A stretch of 10,377 bases of DNA from Zymomonas sp. (GTDB lineage Bacteria > Pseudomonadota > Alphaproteobacteria > Sphingomonadales > Sphingomonadaceae). Positions within the stretch are counted from its first letter, which is position 1; every line of letters starts with the position of its first letter. Shown piece by piece: positions 1-8,469 of this stretch. The DNA lies in assembly GCA_027489105.1 (NCBI GenBank), contig JAIYAJ010000483.1, forward strand, positions 1 to 10,377. Direction: 5' to 3'. The notes below the pieces were generated by a model that was not told where the DNA came from, ran no database searches, and saw nothing but the letters and a program-made list of their open reading frames with translations. A program made the translations under genes and the position numbers.

Positions 1-1965
1 GAGCAAACGGCAGCGGCCTCGGCCATCCCGTGGGTGCGCGGGCTTGGCTCCATCGTCTCCGCCATCGGGCCGGTGCGCCTCGCCATGCTCGGCCTGGCCG
101 CCGCCAGCGTGGTCGGCTTCTCCGCCAGCGCCGACAAGCTGAAGGAATACACGGACCTGCTGAAGCAGGCGCAGGCCCTGGGTGTCAGCGCCGAGTTCTT
201 CCAGGGGTTCACGGCGCAGGCCGAAAAATTCGGGCTCAAGGTCGCGGAAGCCGAGGGTGCACTTAAGCGCTTTCAGGAGCAGGCAAAGAAGGGTTTTGAT
301 TCCGCCAGTTTCTCGGCGGATGAATCGCCGCTTCAAAAGAAGCTCGATGAGCTGTTCACCGATCGCGTGGTGCCTGATGGCAGTGGTGCGGGTCGCCAAC
401 AGTTTCAGGCTGCCAGCAATGCCGAAGGTCAGGTGCGCGGTGTCCTGACGGCCATCAGGGAGTTGCAGGCCGAGGGCCAGAAGCTCGCGGCCCTAAACCT
501 TGCTGAAACCGCTTTTGGTGCGGGCGCTGGGGCCAAGTTCGCAGACGAGATCGAGCGCGGCACCGTCAACATCGATAAGATGATCGCCACCGGCATCGCC
601 AATGGCTCCATCGTCTCGAACCGGAGCGCCGACGACGCGGCCGAGCTGACCCGCCGTCTGGGCGAAGCGGCGGACAAGGCCCGTGACGGACTGTTGCCGA
701 TCCTGAACGATATCGCCAATCTCCGCCTGCCGATCTACAATTTCGCGGTGGCGCTTGCCGAAGCCTTGGCCGAGGTCGCTGTCCAGGCCGGCAATGCCTA
801 CAATGCAATCAAGAAACTGCCGACAAAGCTTGAAGGGTCGAACCTCAGCGGCGACCCCACACAAGATGCCGCGCAGGCTGCTTTCGGCGGCATCATCACG
901 CCGACAGACATTGCTCCACGTGCCTCGGAGCCGCTGACCGTCACGGTGAATGGCGTCCCGTCGCCGCCGCGCCGCCCGCTTGGTCTTGGCGGCGCACCCA
1001 AGGCGAAATCTGGTGGCCGCTCGTCATCCGCCGCCGAAGACATCGACAAGATCGAGAAGTTCATCGAATCGCAGCAGAAGGCCAACGCCCTGCTGCTGGT
1101 CGAGGTCGACACCTACGGCAAGTCCAACATTGTCAAGGAACAGGCCCTGGCGCTGGCCAAGGCCAAGGCCATCGCCGATGCCGAGGGCGTGCCACTGACG
1201 CAGGCGCAGATCGACAGGATCAACGAGGAAGCCGCCGCCACGGGCCGCATGAAGGATTCGAAGGAAAACCTCAAGGCGGCACAAGATGCGGTCAACGACG
1301 CGACACGCTTCGCCGGTGGCCTCGTCACCAGCTATTTTTCCGACCTGGGCGCAAAGGGTGAAGCGGGAGCGCGCGCCATGGAAAACCTGCGCAAGAAACT
1401 GTTCGAGGTCGGCCTTCAGGCGCTCGTGCTGGGTGATGGCCCGCTCGCCGGTATCCTTGGCCTCAAGGGCGAGAATGGCAGCCCTGGCGGTATCTTCGGG
1501 CTCCTGTCGAAGGGCTTTGGTGGTGGTAGTGGTGGCGGTGGCGGGCTCCTCAGTTTCCTGATGCCCCCGGGTACATCCACCGGGGCATTTTCGGAAGGTG
1601 GCTATACAGGGCCTGGAGCCAAGTACCAGCCCGCCGGCGTGGTCCACGCGGGCGAGTATGTGTTTGACCAGCAATCGGTGCGCCGTATCGGCCTCGCCAA
1701 CCTCGTAGGCCTGCACCGGGGCTATGCCAATGGCGGATATGTCGGCGGCGGCGCGTCCGGATCTGGATCAGGCTCTGGCATGGGCGGCATCACAATCCTG
1801 AACCAGACATCAGCCGAGATCGGAAGCGCCGCTGTTCAACGTGGCCAGAACGGCGATATGACGCTTGTCCTCAAAGGTGTGGAGAAGGGTCTCGCTGGCC
1901 GTGCGGCCAAGGGGCAGGGGCCGCTCAAATCATTCGTGGGTGGTCCTGGGATGAGGTCCGGCTGA
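1..1965 (+). CDS. Phage tail tape measure protein, 5'-truncated by window edge
   Basis: This is the C-terminal 654 residues of a tape measure protein, which sets tail length and is threaded through the tail tube. The frame is open from base 1, so the GTG at 34 is probably internal. Codons about 15-40 form a hydrophobic segment (SIVSAIGPVRLAMLGLAAAS). Codons 45-270 are helical and Ala/Lys/Glu-rich, with the pattern LGVSAEFFQGF...QAEKFGL typical of tape measures. Codons 347-430 are another charged helical stretch. Codons 436-485 (RFAGGLVTSYFSDL...) match the usual pre-C-terminal segment. The end is Gly-rich, with the characteristic FSEGGYTGPG...GVVHAGEYVF motif from codon 530, then ANGGYVGGG. 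The stop overlaps the next start as TGATG. The family call rests on composition, C-terminal motif and position before M/L/K/J-like genes; the upstream chaperone genes lie outside the window. Confidence 0.88.
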   Translation, partial: EQTAAASAIPWVRGLGSIVSAIGPVRLAMLGLAAASVVGFSASADKLKEYTDLLKQAQALGVSAEFFQGFTAQAEKFGLKVAEAEGALKRFQEQAKKGFDSASFSADESPLQKKLDELFTDRVVPDGSGAGRQQFQAASNAEGQVRGVLTAIRELQAEGQKLAALNLAETAFGAGAGAKFADEIERGTVNIDKMIATGIANGSIVSNRSADDAAELTRRLGEAADKARDGLLPILNDIANLRLPIYNFAVALAEALAEVAVQAGNAYNAIKKLPTKLEGSNLSGDPTQDAAQAAFGGIITPTDIAPRASEPLTVTVNGVPSPPRRPLGLGGAPKAKSGGRSSSAAEDIDKIEKFIESQQKANALLLVEVDTYGKSNIVKEQALALAKAKAIADAEGVPLTQAQIDRINEEAAATGRMKDSKENLKAAQDAVNDATRFAGGLVTSYFSDLGAKGEAGARAMENLRKKLFEVGLQALVLGDGPLAGILGLKGENGSPGGIFGLLSKGFGGGSGGGGGLLSFLMPPGTSTGAFSEGGYTGPGAKYQPAGVVHAGEYVFDQQSVRRIGLANLVGLHRGYANGGYVGGGASGSGSGSGMGGITILNQTSAEIGSAAVQRGQNGDMTLVLKGVEKGLAGRAAKGQGPLKSFVGGPGMRSG

Positions 1966-2336
1966 TGGCGCTTCCTGTCTGGCACTCATCGCTGCCGCCG
2001 CTTGTTTCGCTGATCCGCGAGGGGGGCTCTGATGGCATCATCCCCGCTTGGCTCTCCACGAACATGGACGATGGCCCGCCGCGCCAGCGGCGGCGAAAGC
2101 TCTACCGCACAACCCGATTCACCATGACGCTGTTGCTCACCCACGCGCAGGTTTCGATCTTCATGACGTTCCTGACCACGACGCTCAACCTCGGAACATC
2201 GCGCTTCACGGCTGCCGTTCGTGTGCAGGACGGGACTTTGGGCACGCGCGAATGCTGGTTTGAAGCGCCCCCCTCGATGGAAGACATCTCGGTTCGCCGC
2301 AAGGTGTCCTTCACCCTCGTTGTGAAGGACTGGTAG
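1965..2336 (+). CDS. Minor tail protein, lambda gpM-like position
   Basis: This is a 123-residue protein that probably forms part of the tail-tip initiator complex at the end of the tail tube. The N-terminus (ALPVWHSSLPP) followed by the pattern MDDGPPRQRRRKLYR at residues 34-48, then a beta-rich body with a WFEAPPS turn near residue 100 and a C-terminal SFTLVVKDW strand, fits the small tail proteins found after tape measure genes in many proteobacterial siphophages. The ATG shares a base with the tape measure stop (TGATG), supporting this start and translational coupling. An internal ATG at 2064 would remove the conserved N-terminal stretch and is less likely. I recognise the pattern and the gene order, not a specific named homolog; a distal tail-like role cannot be excluded. 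Confidence 0.65.
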   Translation: MALPVWHSSLPPLVSLIREGGSDGIIPAWLSTNMDDGPPRQRRRKLYRTTRFTMTLLLTHAQVSIFMTFLTTTLNLGTSRFTAAVRVQDGTLGTRECWFEAPPSMEDISVRRKVSFTLVVKDW

Positions 2337-2340
2337 CCGC

Positions 2341-2865
2341 ATGCCCGTGCCTACATCAGCCGCGCTGGCCGAGCACTATGCTTCGGGTGGTGGCGAGATC
2401 ACATTGGTTTCTGTCGAGATGACACACCCGCAGATCGCGCAGCCGATCCGCGTGGTCGCCAATGTTGATGACGACATGACGCTGCCGTTAGGTGGCGGCG
2501 GGCAGACCGGCGCCTTCGTGGCATGCGCGTTCTCCGTGACGTTCGGCGGCCACGACGAGGATGGCCCGACCGAACCCAAGATCAGGATCGACAATGTATC
2601 GGGCCTTCTGTTTGACCCGCTTGAGGCGGCGCAGGGCACAAACCAGCCGATCACCGTCGTCATCCGTACCTATCTTCTGGACCCGCCTGCGCTAACACCT
2701 GTGCTCGAGGATACGCTCAGCGGACTGATCCTCAAGTCGGTTACGCTCACGGCCGACACGGCGGAAGGCACGCTCTACCGCGAGGACGGGCGCACGATGA
2801 ACTTCCCATCAGGGCCAAACGCCTTCTTCGACCTCGCCAGCTATCCGGGTCTGTTCACCACATGA
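2341..2865 (+). CDS. DUF1833 family tail protein (gpL position)
   Basis: A 174-residue protein with the layout of DUF1833 phage proteins, which lie between the M-like gene and the NlpC/P60 gene and are thought to take the place of lambda gpL in the tail tip. Visible family features are an early strand with VEMTHPQIAQPIRVV (residues 25-39), an acidic VDDD turn, an internal IRIDNVSGLL strand near residue 80, and a C-terminal NFPSGP...LASYPGLF ending. The ATG is four bases after the previous TAG. A GAAGGA stretch at 2324-2329 can act as ribosome binding site, inside the end of the preceding gene. No cysteine cluster of the gpL iron-sulfur type is visible, so equivalence to gpL is by position only. 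Confidence 0.75.
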   Translation: MPVPTSAALAEHYASGGGEITLVSVEMTHPQIAQPIRVVANVDDDMTLPLGGGGQTGAFVACAFSVTFGGHDEDGPTEPKIRIDNVSGLLFDPLEAAQGTNQPITVVIRTYLLDPPALTPVLEDTLSGLILKSVTLTADTAEGTLYREDGRTMNFPSGPNAFFDLASYPGLFTT

Positions 2866-3251
2866 ATACGCCCGCCGAGTTTGTCAGGAAGTGGCAAGGA
2901 CATCCCTACGATCTTCCGGTTCGCAACTGCTGGTGGTTCGTGCGGATGGCGCAGAAGGAATTGTTTGACCGGGACGTGCCGGAGGTTCCGCCCGGCGCGC
3001 TGGAAGACAGGAGGTCGCGTCTCACATCGTTGTATAGCCATCCAGATTATGCGTTGTGGGTCGCCCGACCTGACCCCGTTCACGGCGCAATCGTTCTGAT
3101 GGATCGCGGCGTCCTGTTCCATGCTGGCATCTATCTGGACGGTTTCGGCGTGCTGCACACCATCGACAAGGCAGGCGTGCAGTTCGACAGCCCGCTGGAG
3201 CTTTCCGCCGCCCGTCGCTGGCGGCTTTCCTACCATCTGCCGAGCCCATGA
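2862..3251 (+). CDS. NlpC/P60 family tail-associated peptidase
   Basis: A 129-residue protein resembling the NlpC/P60 half of lambda gpK. Such proteins cut peptidoglycan stem peptides, locally opening the wall for DNA injection, or act in tail tip assembly. The likely catalytic cysteine is Cys23, after the usual Tyr-containing lead-in (HPYDLPVRNC). The histidine is His87 in LFHAGIYL, a standard GH(V/A)GIY-like strand, and His99 in VLHTIDKAGV may be the third polar residue. The lambda gpK N-terminal JAB/Mov34 domain is absent. Around the cysteine the sequence is NCWWFVR, where phage homologs usually have DCWGLVR, so Asp, Gly and Leu are all replaced. Both ends overlap neighbours by ATGA (2862 and 3248), placing it in one coupled tail-tip block. 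Confidence 0.72.
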   Translation: MNTPAEFVRKWQGHPYDLPVRNCWWFVRMAQKELFDRDVPEVPPGALEDRRSRLTSLYSHPDYALWVARPDPVHGAIVLMDRGVLFHAGIYLDGFGVLHTIDKAGVQFDSPLELSAARRWRLSYHLPSP

Positions 3252-6200
3252 CAACCATCCACTTTCAATCTTTGATGGGCGAGCCGCTTAGGCCCGCGCT
3301 GGCGCTGACACGCGCCCGGCGTCGGCTGGCGACCATCGCCAAGCAGCAAGACGCCAAGGTAGGCCGTTGGCTTTGCCACGTGGTGCGTGCTGGCGATCCG
3401 ATGATGCGCAGCGACCTGACGGTCAAGGCCCCGTCGAGATATCGCCACTGCCTGGTCGGCCCGAACGACACTGTAATCTTCACGCGCATTCCACGCGGTG
3501 GCGGTGGCGGTGGCGGGAAGGGTGCAGGCGGCATCCTCATGGGCGTCGCGGCGCTGGCGCTGCTTGTCGTCGCGCCATGGGCGGGCGGGTTTCTGTTTGG
3601 CGCGGCAGGGCTTCTCGGCACCAGCGCCATCGGCGCGGCGGTGGTGCAGGGTGCCTTCGCTATCGGCGCGTCGCTGCTGATGGGTGCCGCGCAGCGCTCC
3701 AAAAGCAATCGTGATCGTCGCGAGGTCAACTCGATCACCGGCGGTGGCAACGTGCCTCGCCCTGGCGAACGCAAGCCGGTGATTTTCGGGCGCGCATGGA
3801 CACAACCGCCACTCAGCCAACGCGACGTGATCGAATACACGGGCGACGACATGCTTCTGACCAAGCGCATGACGCTGGCGCTCGGAAGACACCAGATCAA
3901 CAGCATCCGCGTCGGCGAAGCGACGTTTTGGACGCAGGCCGGCGGCATTCAAGCCCCGTTTGACGGCAACGACGCGGGCGGGCGGGCGCTGTCAGCTATT
4001 GAGTTCCTGTACGAACAGCCTTCAGCAATCCTGCCCGGAGACGTTATCTCATCGGGGTCCGTCGCGGGGATAAATCTGCCACGCCCGTCTGGCAACCCGA
4101 CATGGACGCCATGGTTCACGTCGAACCCCTCCAATACAACGATCAGCCGCATCCAGCTTGACATGCAATGGCCAAGCGGGATCAGCCGCACAAACTCGAA
4201 GGGCGAGCCGAGGACGCAGCCGGCCGGAATCAGGTACGAAATCAGGCCGATCAACAACGCCGGTGCAGTCATCGGCGCGGTCCAGACGGTTCTCGTGGAA
4301 ACCGGGTTCCTCAACACCCAAAAGCCATGGCGCGTCACGCGCTATGTCGATGTCGCCCCGGGGCGGTACGAGGTCCGCGCACAAAACCAGTACGACGAGG
4401 CTGAGCGCACAACCACGGATGCAAGTTGGGACGGGCTACGGGCGCACGTGCCAGACGCGCGCGTGCGCGCAGAAACGACCGAGATCGTGATGAGGATCAA
4501 GGCCGCCAAAGGCCTGTCCATTACCGCGTTCAGCGATATCTGGGTCGATAGCACATCGATTCTGCCAGTCTGGAATGGCACGGCCTGGGTCGAAATGGCC
4601 GAACAGCGCGCGACATGGGCTTACGCCCACATGGTGCGCGCCTCCTGGGGATTGCGCAAGACCGATGCAGTACTTGATCTTGCAAAGATTCTCGAGGTCA
4701 ATGGGCGCGTCACGACGCTGAACCAATTCAACGGCCAGATGCCGGATGTGTCGTCCTGGTGGGAGGCTTCAAATCTCGTACTTGGCGCGATCAGGTCCGA
4801 CCCGATTCTTGTGGGGGGCACCTTCTCGTTCGTTCGGGATGAGCCGCCGCCATTCGGTACGCCGCCGCGCCACGTGTTCACGCGTCGCCAGATGGTCGAG
4901 GACTCGTCTCAGGCCGTCTACACGATGGCCGGTGAAAGCGGCTCGGGCGACATTATCGTCGAGTTCAACCTTGATGGCGACCCGCGCACGCCACGGGAAG
5001 TCAGGGCCAGCGTCGGGGCGGAAACGCAGACGCCGAAGCGCGTTCGGCCCGAAGGTATCACCGACTCCGAACAAGCCGCACGCTGGGCGAAATGGGCGGC
5101 GGCCGTGTCAGTGTTCCGCGCTGCCACGCGCTCGTTCAAGGCGGAATGGGACGGTCGCCTCGTCCTGCCCGGGGACCGCGTGTCTTGCGACATATGGTGG
5201 CTCGACAAAGCTCTTGTGGCGGCCGTCAGCGGGGTCGCCGGCAACGTTTTGACGCTCGATGTCGATCACGGCCTACAGATTGGCGGTGCGTACACCCTTT
5301 ATGCCTCCCTCCGTGACCGGAACGGCACGGAATGGGCGCTGATCAGATGCCGTGGTGCCGCAGGCCGGGGTGTCGAGCTTGAACCGAGCGACCTTGCGAC
5401 GGCGCAATCGACCAGCGGGCGCACATTGGGGCAGGTCATCGCGCGAGATGATCAGTTCGGAACCACGATCAAGATCGGCACGCTGATCGAGCAACAGCGC
5501 ACCTATGTCGCCAAGTCGAGCGTGCCATCATCACCGGATGTCACGGACATCGAAGTGGTGCGAGACGACGCGCGCGTGTGGGACTTCATCAACGAAGCCT
5601 ACACGCCGCCTCAGCCCGTCAATCCCGGATTCACTGTGCCGATTGTGCCGGTCATGTCTGGATTTGCCGCCAGGTGCATTCTGTTTGAGACGGGTATTGC
5701 GGCGGCTTGGAGTGTCGCGCCCGCTCTCGGGGCCGTGGCCTACCAGGTCGAGTTGGCCTATGACGCGAAGACATGGGAGCCGGTTCACAACGGACCGCAG
5801 GCCAGCGGCGTCTATCGGGTCCGTCAGAGTGACGTGCCTGTCACGATGCGTGCCCGTGCGGTCGGCGCGACGGGCATCCCCAGCGAATGGGCCATTGCGA
5901 CCTTTGCCACTGTAGCCCCTGTTCTGGATGGAGGGACTATCACGCCTGGGACTGTTAACATCGGGCAGATGGCCGCCGATACATGGCAGCGCATCAACGG
6001 CGTGTTCCCCCCGCTCATCACGCGCCAGAAAATCGACTTTCAGCAACTCTTGCAGGACGTCAGCACGGTCAAGGCCGAACGGACCACACTTTCGATTGCA
6101 GTTCGCAGTGGCGACAGTGTTGCCACGATCAATGACACCGTTGCCGTTCTGGCGTCGGATGTAGGAGCGGCAACGCAGCGACTGTCGATAGCGGAGTCCA

Positions 6201-7402
6201 CTGTCGCCTCGAACTCGAATGCTTTGGTGGCGACGGCAGCCCGGCTGACCACGGAGGAGAACACCCGGGCTGCTGCCGACATTGCGGCAACACAGCGGAT
6301 CACCACCGCCGAAAGCAGCATCGGCACGCTGGGTTCGCGGATCACAACAGTCGAAGGGACACAGACCACCCAGGCTGGCACGCTGGCAACTGTCGAGACA
6401 AATCTGACATCGACGACCGCCCTCGCCACGCTGGCCAAATCGACGGCTGACAGTGCGGTCGCCACCGGAAGCTCTAACTCGGCTTCAATAACGACGCTTC
6501 AGCAGACCCAGACCAATCAAGCAGGTTCCATCTCGACCTTGCAGACGAATGTGACGGCGGCCCAAGGCACGGCGAATACCGGAGTGGCCAATGCTGCCAC
6601 GGCGCAGACGGCAGCGACAAACGCGGCCAACGCTGCGGCGGCTCTGAAGACGAGCGTTGATGCCGTCTTCAACGGCGACGTTGCAGCGGCGCTGATCAAC
6701 ATGGGTGCAGTGGCCGGGGCCGGCGGCACTGCGTCACTGATAGAGTTTCTGGCCAGGCAGACAACTGGCGGCACACCGCGTTCTGCCGGGCTCAGGATCG
6801 GCGCAAACGCGGCAACCGGCTTTGTCGAGATCGTCGCAAACCAGTTCTTCATCAGCGACCCCGGCTGGAACTCCGGGGTTCAAGGGAATTTGCTGACTTG
6901 GAATGGTAGCCGTTTTGTGTTCGGGCCTCCTGTCCTGTTCAACAGCAACGTCACGTTCGCGGCAGGAATCGTCACAACCGGGGCGCTGGCGGGTAATGCC
7001 ATCACAGAGCAGTTCTCTGCGTCGTCCAGCTCAAATTCCGTAGGCGCCAACAATGTGTGGACGAATTCCGGGCTCGATATCGCCGTCACCGTGGCTGCGG
7101 GTGACAAGGTTTCGATTGTGGTCGATTTCACCGCCACCGTTGCAAGCACGAACTCAAGCCCAAACACTGTGCATTTCCGTGTCAATCGAGTGACATCAGG
7201 TGTGCGCACACAGATTGGTTTCGAGCAACTGATAGCGGTTCCCGGATATGATCCTGTCGCCCAGAGGGCGTTCGAAGACCTGCCTGCGTCCGGCTCACAT
7301 ACATACGAAGTCCAGCATCGCTTCATCAACACTGGGTCCGTCACTGGCGGCATAAACACAACTGGCTCCAGGCTCCACACCCTCCGCATCCTGAAGCGTT
7401 AG
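3248..7402 (+). CDS. Host specificity / tail tip protein J, TipJ family
   Basis: A 1384-residue central tail-tip protein, the counterpart of lambda gpJ, which forms the trimeric tip and contacts the host receptor. Residues 1-80 are a small domain ending in a GPNDTVIFTRIP strand, followed by a Gly run (84-90) and a long hydrophobic stretch (about 96-150). This order, plus NVPRPGERKPVIFGRAW at 168-184, parallels lambda gpI followed by the J body. Residues 480-770 carry the TipJ core, including EGITDSEQAARWAKW at 602-616 and a GRLVLPGDRV strand. Residues 794-890 look like a fibronectin type III domain. Residues 928-1145 are a long Ala/Thr/Ser coiled coil with an internal repeat. Residues about 1175-1203 (LRIGANAATGFVEIVANQFFI) resemble the DUF1983 segment of J. 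The last ~170 residues are beta-rich and probably receptor-facing. The start overlaps the previous stop (ATGA). Confidence 0.9.
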   Translation: MTTIHFQSLMGEPLRPALALTRARRRLATIAKQQDAKVGRWLCHVVRAGDPMMRSDLTVKAPSRYRHCLVGPNDTVIFTRIPRGGGGGGGKGAGGILMGVAALALLVVAPWAGGFLFGAAGLLGTSAIGAAVVQGAFAIGASLLMGAAQRSKSNRDRREVNSITGGGNVPRPGERKPVIFGRAWTQPPLSQRDVIEYTGDDMLLTKRMTLALGRHQINSIRVGEATFWTQAGGIQAPFDGNDAGGRALSAIEFLYEQPSAILPGDVISSGSVAGINLPRPSGNPTWTPWFTSNPSNTTISRIQLDMQWPSGISRTNSKGEPRTQPAGIRYEIRPINNAGAVIGAVQTVLVETGFLNTQKPWRVTRYVDVAPGRYEVRAQNQYDEAERTTTDASWDGLRAHVPDARVRAETTEIVMRIKAAKGLSITAFSDIWVDSTSILPVWNGTAWVEMAEQRATWAYAHMVRASWGLRKTDAVLDLAKILEVNGRVTTLNQFNGQMPDVSSWWEASNLVLGAIRSDPILVGGTFSFVRDEPPPFGTPPRHVFTRRQMVEDSSQAVYTMAGESGSGDIIVEFNLDGDPRTPREVRASVGAETQTPKRVRPEGITDSEQAARWAKWAAAVSVFRAATRSFKAEWDGRLVLPGDRVSCDIWWLDKALVAAVSGVAGNVLTLDVDHGLQIGGAYTLYASLRDRNGTEWALIRCRGAAGRGVELEPSDLATAQSTSGRTLGQVIARDDQFGTTIKIGTLIEQQRTYVAKSSVPSSPDVTDIEVVRDDARVWDFINEAYTPPQPVNPGFTVPIVPVMSGFAARCILFETGIAAAWSVAPALGAVAYQVELAYDAKTWEPVHNGPQASGVYRVRQSDVPVTMRARAVGATGIPSEWAIATFATVAPVLDGGTITPGTVNIGQMAADTWQRINGVFPPLITRQKIDFQQLLQDVSTVKAERTTLSIAVRSGDSVATINDTVAVLASDVGAATQRLSIAESTVASNSNALVATAARLTTEENTRAAADIAATQRITTAESSIGTLGSRITTVEGTQTTQAGTLATVETNLTSTTALATLAKSTADSAVATGSSNSASITTLQQTQTNQAGSISTLQTNVTAAQGTANTGVANAATAQTAATNAANAAAALKTSVDAVFNGDVAAALINMGAVAGAGGTASLIEFLARQTTGGTPRSAGLRIGANAATGFVEIVANQFFISDPGWNSGVQGNLLTWNGSRFVFGPPVLFNSNVTFAAGIVTTGALAGNAITEQFSASSSSNSVGANNVWTNSGLDIAVTVAAGDKVSIVVDFTATVASTNSSPNTVHFRVNRVTSGVRTQIGFEQLIAVPGYDPVAQRAFEDLPASGSHTYEVQHRFINTGSVTGGINTTGSRLHTLRILKR
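6341..6412 (+). repeat. Coiled-coil repeat unit 1 within TipJ (residues 1032-1055)
   Basis: First copy of a 24-residue protein repeat beginning ITTVEGTQTTQAG and ending ETNLT plus one residue. It matches the second copy at 6488-6559 at over half of positions, with mostly conservative changes elsewhere. The repeat is much clearer in protein than in DNA, so it is an old or constrained duplication within the tip protein stalk. Confidence 0.7.
6488..6559 (+). repeat. Coiled-coil repeat unit 2 within TipJ (residues 1081-1104)
   Basis: Second copy of the 24-residue repeat, beginning ITTLQQTQTNQAG and ending QTNVT plus one residue. Its start is 49 residues after the start of copy 1, exactly seven heptads, so both copies share the same register in the predicted trimeric stalk. 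Confidence 0.7.
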
Positions 7403-7413
7403 GAAAACCGGCA

Positions 7414-8469
7414 ATGGCTGATTTCAACATGGACCTGCCCTCGATTGCGGCGGGCACAGTGACCTTGACCAACGGCAGCGCAGTTGTCACTGCTTCGGGC
7501 AATGGCAACGCATGGCGCGCGCCGGATGGCTCCGATACGCGCGCCGCAGTCGGGCGAGGTTCTTGGCTTGTGGTGCCTTCGCGCAGTCTGCTCGCGATGA
7601 TCCGATCAATCGACAGCCCCACCCAGATCACGCTGATGCTGCCTTTCGCTGGGGCAACAGGATCAGCACTGGCCTATGAAATTCTGCCGCCCGGCGACAA
7701 CAATGTGGCGCTGATTTCGGAAAACCTTCGCGCCCTCGCACGCCGCCTCGAAACCACGAACCCCGAAGACGATATCAACTTCGAGTTCGGTGGGCGAAGG
7801 CACAGGCTTGTCGCGCAAGCGGATGGTACGTTTGTGGTCCGCTCAGGTCCAAGCGCTACGGATTGGTCCGCGTTGCCTGTCACGGCGCGGCTCAGTGGGC
7901 CTGACCCGCAATACATGCCAGCCGGGGCCCTGGCTGATTCGTCCCTGCGGCTCGGCTTGCGTGGTCATGCCAACTCTTTTTTAGAGGGTTCCATCTCGGA
8001 CCTGAATACTGCGCTTCAGCCCGGTTTCTATCGCACACTGCGCGGCACAGACGGCGCGACAAACACGCCGGATGGGGCAGGCGGAGGCAACTATTGGCAA
8101 CTCGAGGTCATGGCTCACACCAACGACTGGGTCACACAGATCGCCACCTCCATGGTGGGGAGTGCGACGAGCGGCCACGAGATGTGGCGACGCTCGCGCC
8201 AGAATGGAACATGGGGAGGGTGGTACCGCCTGTTCGTCGCGGTCTGGGAGGTGCCCTCGCGCCCGGCCAGCGGGCGTTGGGTGGCACTTGCGCCGGGGAC
8301 AAACGCCAACGCCGTCCTTCCGGCAGGTGGGACGTGGGTTTATCAGCTTACGGCTTTCACCTCATCCGGGACTTACACCGCCAGTTTGGCGGGGATTTTT
8401 GCCGGTGGAACCATCGTCGGCGGGGCCTTCACAGGCCAATGGGTCGGATTTGCATGGAGGATTGAATGA
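7414..8469 (+). CDS. Tail fibre-like protein with pyocin-knob-type domain
   Basis: A 351-residue tail appendage protein. Residues 1-95 (MADFNMDLPSIAAGTVTLTN...) look like a beta-rich N-terminal attachment module. Residues 105-125 include a short Arg/Glu helix (LRALARRLETT). Residues about 197-274 match the pyocin-knob pattern found in phage tail fibres and R-pyocin fibres: DLNTALQPGFYR, then TNTPDGAGGGNYWQLEVM, then a WVTQIATSM strand, then WRRSRQNGTWGGWYRLF. Residues 289-351 form a Gly-rich C-terminal tip (WVALAPGTNANAVLPAGGTW...WVGFAWRIE) that could carry receptor specificity. AGGA at 7401-7404, across the TipJ stop, is a plausible ribosome binding site for the ATG at 7414. The stop overlaps the next start (ATGATG). 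The fibre assignment rests on the knob-like segment and position; which receptor it binds cannot be read. Confidence 0.72.
   Translation: MADFNMDLPSIAAGTVTLTNGSAVVTASGNGNAWRAPDGSDTRAAVGRGSWLVVPSRSLLAMIRSIDSPTQITLMLPFAGATGSALAYEILPPGDNNVALISENLRALARRLETTNPEDDINFEFGGRRHRLVAQADGTFVVRSGPSATDWSALPVTARLSGPDPQYMPAGALADSSLRLGLRGHANSFLEGSISDLNTALQPGFYRTLRGTDGATNTPDGAGGGNYWQLEVMAHTNDWVTQIATSMVGSATSGHEMWRRSRQNGTWGGWYRLFVAVWEVPSRPASGRWVALAPGTNANAVLPAGGTWVYQLTAFTSSGTYTASLAGIFAGGTIVGGAFTGQWVGFAWRIE

Noticed and set aside
1518..1555. GGT/GGC-rich tract in the tape measure gene as a DNA repeat or recombination site
   Set aside because: It encodes a Gly-rich linker normal for tape measure C-termini, with mixed synonymous codons rather than a regular repeat.
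429..1716. Long open frames on the minus strand opposite the tape measure gene (for example 1024-1716)
   Set aside because: They mirror a GC-rich coding gene on the + strand, show Arg/His/Gly-rich composition without a recognisable domain, and have no ribosome binding site or place in the operon.
3230..3952. 240-residue minus-strand open frame opposite the start of TipJ
   Set aside because: Its protein is low in hydrophobic pattern and rich in Arg/Ala/His, typical of an antisense shadow; the + strand frame has clear TipJ features and coupling to its neighbour.
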